A stretch of DNA of 64,000 bases, from positions 265,001 to 329,000 of the forward strand of contig WBZZ01002577.1 of NCBI GenBank assembly GCA_019918135.1, written 5' to 3'. Below the pieces are notes generated by a model. The model did no database searches and was not told where the DNA came from. It saw nothing but the letters and a program-made list of their open reading frames with translations. This DNA comes from Paulinella micropora. Lineage: Eukaryota > Cercozoa > Imbricatea > Euglyphida > Paulinellidae. Each line of letters opens with the position of its first letter. Positions within the stretch are counted from its first letter, which is position 1. A program made the position numbers and the translations under genes. Below are positions 59,713 to 64,000 of this stretch, in pieces.

Positions 59713-60960
59713 ATGTTTTGCGCGTGGCTTGCCGTGTCGCACTTGGGCCCGGGCGGTACGCTGAATCTGCTGGGCGATTTGTTGCGACAGCGTTTGCAGG
59801 CAGAGATGCGGGTGCCGGGCTGGACGGGTTACTACGGCTGGAACTACGAATCTGCGGTAGCGCTGGAAGCGTTGCGTAACCCGCCCTGGGACGCGGCCGC
59901 CGCAGTCGATAGTCTGCTAGGTTCCAAGGCGCTGGCGCCCGGGCAGCCGGGGTGGTGGATAGCGCGGCACTTTCCTGTGACGTTCATGTGGACTGGCGGA
60001 GACAGGATCGGGTTGTTTGGCAGCCTGTTCCGTGACGTGGACGTCGAGGGCGCGCGGGGCGTGTATTGCTACGCCCTCCATGGCGTGCGGCACTGGCAGC
60101 GGCACACCAGCCGGACGGGGCTCTTGACGCGAGGCTTTGGCAGCAGCTGCGGGCCCTGCAGACGGTGGCTGTGGCTGGATGACGTGTATATGGCGGGCGC
60201 TGCGCTGCTTGCCGACTACCCCGACGAAGCTTGGGCCATGCTGGCGCAGGCCAGGCAGGCGTTCGTAGACCCGGTGGACCAGCTGTGGTGGCACGGGCGG
60301 TGCGCCACCACGGGCGCCACCAGCGGCGTCAAGTGGGGGAGGGCCAATGCCTGGGCGCTGCTGGCGCTGGCCCGTTACGTGGTGCGCACTAGCGACAGCC
60401 GGGCGATTGCGTGGCTGCAGCAGGACCTGCTGGCGCTTTCGAGCTGGCAGCGCTCGTCAGGCGCCTTTGGCAACATCGTGAACGAGACGAGCAGCCCGGA
60501 CGAGAGCAGCCTGACCAGCGTATACGTCTACGCCGTGGCCGTGCTGGAACGTGCCCTCCAGGGCAGGAGGGACGATCTGCGCAACCGAGCGCTGGCAGCG
60601 CTGGGCTGGCTGAATACGCGGCGTACGCGCGGTCTCCGATTAAGCGACAGTTGCCCGGCCACGGGTTTGTCCAGGCAGGCGCACTACAGCCGGCAGGTGT
60701 CGGGGGCGAGGTTGACGACGGGGCCCGCGGTGGCCCTGGCTGCGTGGGCGCGCGTGGGCGAGGTGCTTCTGCACAATGCTAGCGCTATGCACTACCGCAG
60801 CGCGGCATGGGCACAAGCAACAAGAGAAGAAGACACGTGTGGCTCGCAACCCCCGGCAATCGCGTCTCTCTTTTACGTCCTGGTAGTGCTCGGCGGCGTC
60901 GTCGTCGTCGTCGTCTGCGGCGGCTGCTGTTGCTGCTGGAGAAGGAAGCGCCGAGGGTAG
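59713..60960 (+). CDS. GH105/GH88-like unsaturated glycuronyl hydrolase, membrane-anchored
   Basis: Start ATG at 59713 (MFCAWLAVSH). The order of motifs fits the six-hairpin hydrolases that cleave unsaturated uronic-acid ends of polysaccharides: WTGYYGWNYE near the N-terminus, a catalytic-type WLDDVYMAGAAL (Asp pair about 156-157), then HGR and the signature WGRANAWALLALA (about 208-220), and AFGNIVNETSSPDESSLTSV later. After about 375 residues comes a hydrophobic segment (LFYVLVVLGGVVVVVVC) followed by CGGCCCCWRRKRRG, a typical anchor with Cys residues suited to lipidation. A surface enzyme that trims host or algal polysaccharide is plausible. The fold call is by motif only; substrate unknown. 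Confidence 0.68.
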   Translation: MFCAWLAVSHLGPGGTLNLLGDLLRQRLQAEMRVPGWTGYYGWNYESAVALEALRNPPWDAAAAVDSLLGSKALAPGQPGWWIARHFPVTFMWTGGDRIGLFGSLFRDVDVEGARGVYCYALHGVRHWQRHTSRTGLLTRGFGSSCGPCRRWLWLDDVYMAGAALLADYPDEAWAMLAQARQAFVDPVDQLWWHGRCATTGATSGVKWGRANAWALLALARYVVRTSDSRAIAWLQQDLLALSSWQRSSGAFGNIVNETSSPDESSLTSVYVYAVAVLERALQGRRDDLRNRALAALGWLNTRRTRGLRLSDSCPATGLSRQAHYSRQVSGARLTTGPAVALAAWARVGEVLLHNASAMHYRSAAWAQATREEDTCGSQPPAIASLFYVLVVLGGVVVVVVCGGCCCCWRRKRRG

Positions 60961-61103
60961 AAGGAACAGGGGGGTGGGGGGAAGGGGGGAAGGGGGGGGG
61001 CGTGCCCCAAGACCGGAGGCCGCCCGCCTGCCCCTTTCCCCCCCGGTCTTTGGGCAAGAGGTGTGCTTTTTTTTTTTGGAATAATAAAACCAGAGTCAGA
61101 GTC

Positions 61104-61853
61104 ATGGCCTTGGCAGACTCTCAGACTTTACAGGAAGAGGAAGGAAGTGATAGCGACGATGACGACGACGACAGATTAGAGAGCTTGGCTTACAGATTGC
61201 ATCACAGTGGGCAGCACGCGGAAGCGGAACCTCTGTACCGGCGTCTCTTGAACGGGCGCCGGGCTGCTCTGGGCACGGAACACACGCTCACCGCCGAGAA
61301 TATGGACAATCTAGCGCAGGTCTTACATGATCAGGGGCGTTGGGAAGAGGCCGAGCAACTCTACCGCGAGGCTCTGGTTGTACGAGAAGCTAGGCTGGGG
61401 CGGCACGCCGCCGCGACGCTACGGTCTCGTAATAACATCGCCTCCTTGCTAGAAGCAAAAGGTGACCTCAAACGGGCAGAGGAGTTGTTTCAGAGCGTTC
61501 TAGTGGGGCAGGAGTTGGTCTTAGGCAGGTGGCACAAGCACACCTTAATAACCGTGTACAATCTAGCCAGCGTGCTGGCGCAGCTGGGGCGGCGCGCACA
61601 GGCCGCGTCGTTATTTTGGCGAGAATTAATCGGCACCGAAAGGCGCTTGGGCCTGGACCACGAAGAAACGAAATTTTCGGCGGAGGGGCTCGCCGAGTTC
61701 ATGGCTTCGTGGGGTTTCACAGACGAAGCCCGGAGGCTTGCTAGACATTACCGACTCGCGCCCATTTGGCCCCCTCTGCTCAGCAGGCCCGCGGGTGCTC
61801 GGCCGGGTCGGGCAGAACCGGGGCGCAGCCGTGCGGCAAAGTGTATTTGCTAG
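61104..61853 (+). CDS. Kinesin-light-chain-type TPR protein
   Basis: Start ATG at 61104 (MALADSQTLQEEEGSD); frames further upstream are GC-rich artefacts. An acidic stretch (DSDDDDDD) is followed by four TPR units of about 42 residues with the KLC/NPHP-type consensus (HAEAEPLYRRLLNGRRAALG; HTLTAENMDNLAQVLHDQGR; EAEQLYREALVVREARLG; TLITVYNLASVLAQLGRRAQ). Ends with a Pro/Gly/Arg-rich tail. TPRs bind peptide motifs and serve as adaptors. It lies 140 bp downstream of the GH105-like gene in the same direction, and AATAAAA sits just before and just after it as possible polyadenylation signals. Confidence 0.82.
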   Translation: MALADSQTLQEEEGSDSDDDDDDRLESLAYRLHHSGQHAEAEPLYRRLLNGRRAALGTEHTLTAENMDNLAQVLHDQGRWEEAEQLYREALVVREARLGRHAAATLRSRNNIASLLEAKGDLKRAEELFQSVLVGQELVLGRWHKHTLITVYNLASVLAQLGRRAQAASLFWRELIGTERRLGLDHEETKFSAEGLAEFMASWGFTDEARRLARHYRLAPIWPPLLSRPAGARPGRAEPGRSRAAKCIC

Positions 61854-61945
61854 AATAAAACTTTAATTACAAGGGAAAAGAAACCAAAAAAAAAAAACAC
61901 ACTTGTACAATTTCAGGGATGAATTGTAGTAGTACTCAGCAGAGT

Positions 61946-62434
61946 CTAGTCCGCGCCGGCCCCGGCTGCACCAGCACTGGGCTTGTAGCCACAGGCGCAC
62001 ACGTTTCCCGAGGAGCACCACTCTCCGCACCCCTCGCAGGGTTTCATGCTACAAGCCTCGCAGCCCCTTCCCCTGGTCGCGCACATGTTGGCTTCCAACA
62101 CTTCGGCAATGGAAGCGGCGCCTATGATTACTTGCAGCAGATCCCGGCTCAAGGCGCGCAGCTTTTCCTCACCCTGGCAGCTAGCTACTCGTTGGCATAG
62201 TTTGGCGAGATCTTCTTCTTGGGCTGCCGTTTCTTTGTACAGCTTCCTGCACGCTCCGCGTTGATCGGACCAGGCCTTGTTGACGCTGGCGCTCCCTCGT
62301 GGCACAAGGGCCAAGACTTCATCGCTCGATGCCTGCTGCTTGATTGGCTCTTCTTCCGTGTTTTCAGAGAGCTTTTGTTTCTTTACGGGGCTAGCTGCCC
62401 CGCCTTTGTTCTCTGCGTCTTCTCTTCGGCTCAT
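61946..62434 (-). CDS. Hypothetical protein with Cys-rich C-terminus
   Basis: 162 residues from the ATG at 62434. Basic nuclear-localisation-like SPVKKQKLSENTEEE near residue 15, a helical middle (RKLYKETAAQEEDLAKLCQR; LRALSRDLLQVIIGAASIAE), then a dense Cys cluster (CEACSMKPCEGCGEWC and CACGY) spaced as in a treble-clef or RING-like zinc site. No full RING signature is evident. Divergent from the H4-like gene. A nuclear zinc-binding protein is a reasonable guess, not more. Confidence 0.65.
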   Translation of the reverse strand: MSRREDAENKGGAASPVKKQKLSENTEEEPIKQQASSDEVLALVPRGSASVNKAWSDQRGACRKLYKETAAQEEDLAKLCQRVASCQGEEKLRALSRDLLQVIIGAASIAEVLEANMCATRGRGCEACSMKPCEGCGEWCSSGNVCACGYKPSAGAAGAGAD

Positions 62435-62788
62435 GTAAAAGTTGTCACGTGTTCAAAGAAAGGCACGCAAATTGAGAATCTCACCTACAAAAACTCTGAT
62501 GCCACGTACAGGGTTTTGTGGGTAAGGGGGGGGGGGCGCCCCCCCCCCTCCCTACGTTCCTCTCTGTTTTCTCTGTCCCCGCGGGTTCCCCGGGGGGGGA
62601 GGGAGGGGGAGAAGGAAGGGGAGAGAGGGAGGGGGGGGGGGGGAGAAGGGCCCCCCCCCCCCCGGTCGCACCCCTTCTCCCCTCCCTCTCTTCTCCTCCC
62701 TCTTCCCTCCCGTTCGCTCTCATTCGGTGTCGAAAGAGATTCATCAGAAAGAAAGGGACGTCAAGAAAACAGGAGGAGGAGGAGATCA
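62435..62788. other. Intergenic region between divergent genes
   Basis: Contains a G/C hairpin (GGGGGGCGCCCCCCC at about 62531) and GA/CT-rich tracts, similar in style to the polypyrimidine repeat but without its core. It probably holds the promoters of the Cys-rich gene and the H4-like gene; no motif is certain. Confidence 0.5.
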
Positions 62789-63436
62789 ATGGCCACGACT
62801 GCAACGCCTAGTGTTGTCAAAAAAGCCAAGAAAACCAAGCGCGCGCGCGGGTCCGAGAAGTCGGTGAGCGGGGCTGTGCGACACCGCAAGAAAAGCACTC
62901 CCGCCCTGAAAGATCTGGCGCCGTCCGAACTAAAAGAGTTGTGTCGTCAATGCAAGATTGGGCGGACGGGCGGCAAGGAGCTGCGGCGTCGCGTGACAGG
63001 CACGCTGGGGCTGTTTCTGCAGACCATGAACAAGGGCGTGGACCTGTACGCGCACAGCCGTGGCAGAAGCACCGCGACTGCACAGGACGTCGACAGGGCC
63101 TACAAGCACTACTACGGACGGCGCCTGTATGGCCTGGGGGAAGAGGCGGAATTTCGGAGCCCCCACAAGCGGCGCAAGGTGAGTACAAAGTCGCGAGAAG
63201 AAGAGGGCTCTGTGCCCCAGGAGCTAGGTGCAAGCGCTGGGGACGCCTCGGCAGCGCCAACGACCGCCGCGTCTGTCGTCGGCGACGCAGCGGCGCCTGG
63301 GGCTCCGGAGGAACCAAAGGAACCAAAGAAAGTTGAGGCATCAGCGACAGAGGAGGGAGAGGAGGCAGAGGAGGCAGAGGAGGCAGAGGAGGCAGAAGCC
63401 TCGCAAGAACCTTTGGAGCAGGAGACCGGGGTTTGA
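62789..63436 (+). CDS. Histone H4-like protein with long acidic C-terminal tail
   Basis: Start ATG at 62789; 215 residues. Residues 1-35 form a Lys/Arg-rich tail that ends GAVRHRKK, comparable to GAKRHRK of H4. The histone fold spans about 42-117: SELKELCRQCKIGRTGGKEL (H4 loop 1 region), RRRVTGTLGLFLQTMNKGVD (alpha-2), HSRGRSTATAQDVDRAYKHY (H4 [20 protein letters not shown]) and GRRLYGLG (H4 GRTLYGFGG). The match is clear in order and spacing but low in identity, as in virus-encoded or very divergent histones. Beyond it come KRRKV and then a tail with GAPEEPKEPKK and Glu/Ala repeats, absent from cellular H4. At 63179 the reading AAG-GTGAGT is a perfect 5' splice consensus, so an alternative shorter product is possible. 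Role: DNA packaging, inferred. Confidence 0.85.
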   Translation: MATTATPSVVKKAKKTKRARGSEKSVSGAVRHRKKSTPALKDLAPSELKELCRQCKIGRTGGKELRRRVTGTLGLFLQTMNKGVDLYAHSRGRSTATAQDVDRAYKHYYGRRLYGLGEEAEFRSPHKRRKVSTKSREEEGSVPQELGASAGDASAAPTTAASVVGDAAAPGAPEEPKEPKKVEASATEEGEEAEEAEEAEEAEASQEPLEQETGV

Positions 63437-63523
63437 GAAGAAGCGTTGGGCTTTGTTTTCTTCGTCAGGATTTTTTTTTTTATTAAAAGGACGGTTTCTG
63501 GCATTTGCTACTCATTCTTAATA

Positions 63524-64000
63524 CTACTCTTTAGAGGGGCCACTTTCAGATACTGGCGCGTCGTCGCTATTACCACGTCTGCCGTTTTTCAAGGGGACTC
63601 TTACGTCGTCGTCGTCATCAGTAGAACGGTGGTCGTTCATGAAGAAGCTTGCGGCGTGAGCAAAGTTTAGGCTCATGCCGAAGGCGTTGGCCAAGATAAA
63701 CATGAGGTTGGCGCAGAATCTGCCCAAGTCGGCAGCGTTGAATTTGTCGCAGCTGGTGTCCGGGCTGGCACTGGAGAGGTAGCAGTCCGTGCAAACGACA
63801 TCGCTACTAGTAGGAGAACCACGTCGCAGAGAGACTAGCCAGGACTCCGTCGTCACCGCCGCCGAGTTGTTGTTGCCGGTGGAGTTGGATTGCGCATTTT
63901 TCAAAAGGGAAATTCCCACAGCCAGAATAATGATGCAGGGAATGAGGGTAGTTATATGCAACATGTAAGCCTTCACTTGGTAATAGTAAAAAGCTAGGCC
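63524..64000 (-). CDS. Membrane protein, partial at window edge
   Basis: The frame stays open to the right edge. An internal ATG lies at 63964 (MLHITTLIPC), but FYYYQVKAY precedes it in frame, so the start is probably outside. A hydrophobic segment (LHITTLIPCIIILAVGISLL) is followed by an Asn/Ser/Thr-rich region with N-glycosylation sequons, four cysteines (VCTDCYLSS; TSCDKF; RFCANL), a second hydrophobic stretch (FCANLMFILANAFGMSLNF) and a short acidic/basic tail (DDDDDVRVPLKNGRRG). The layout suggests two membrane spans with a Cys-containing loop between them. Reminiscent of viral entry/fusion or structural membrane proteins in layout only. Convergent with the H4-like gene. Confidence 0.6.
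   Translation of the reverse strand, partial: GLAFYYYQVKAYMLHITTLIPCIIILAVGISLLKNAQSNSTGNNNSAAVTTESWLVSLRRGSPTSSDVVCTDCYLSSASPDTSCDKFNAADLGRFCANLMFILANAFGMSLNFAHAASFFMNDHRSTDDDDDVRVPLKNGRRGNSDDAPVSESGPSKE

Overview
The window reads as eukaryotic nuclear-type DNA, or a very repeat-rich large DNA virus, and not as bacterial sequence. The left 6.5 kb has animal/protist-style microsatellites (TATC and TAA runs), a tRNA-derived SINE-like piece, two copies of a roughly 163-bp satellite array and an AT-rich inverted-repeat element. From about 6.8 kb onward the DNA is GC-rich and carries intronless-looking genes typical of large DNA viruses or endogenised viral DNA: the front half of an RNA polymerase largest subunit, a histone H4-like protein, Sel1-repeat and TPR proteins, BTB/KCTD, F-box-like and GNAT proteins, a VSR-like nuclease, and a Fanzor RNA-guided nuclease. 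Many are broken. I favour an endogenised, decaying giant-virus-like (NCLDV or mirusvirus-like) segment next to host repeats. A contig of a repeat-invaded virus is the alternative.

Layout: 0-6.5 kb microsatellites and satellites; 6.8-14.4 kb RPB1 fragment and three unknown proteins; 14.4-22.6 kb dispersed repeats with Sel1 remnants and a VSR-like nuclease; 22.7-26.7 kb Sel1 protein, F-box-like and KCTD-like genes; 28.9-31.3 kb complete Fanzor element; 32-39 kb unknown fragments, GNAT protein, Deg/HtrA-like remnant and a secreted glycoprotein; 39-50 kb repeats, second glycoprotein copy and a 714-residue protein; 50-59 kb two small proteins, three further Fanzor derivatives, a Sel1 protein and a third glycoprotein; 59.7-64 kb a compact, repeat-poor cluster (GH105/GH88-like, TPR, Cys-rich, histone H4-like, membrane protein).

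Two mobile systems explain most of the non-genic sequence. One is the Fanzor element: its 3' terminal segment (probable guide RNA and right end) recurs many times, and several copies are internally deleted, non-autonomous derivatives. The other is a GC-rich two-hairpin 'patch' of about 55-75 bp that sits inside genes. In the Fanzor copies each patch replaces a missing stretch of coding sequence, so successive copies are collinear protein fragments joined by patches. I consider this second element the most novel signal here.

Long homopolymers (poly-G, poly-C, poly-A) are everywhere, so some apparent frameshifts could be assembly errors. This is flagged where relevant.
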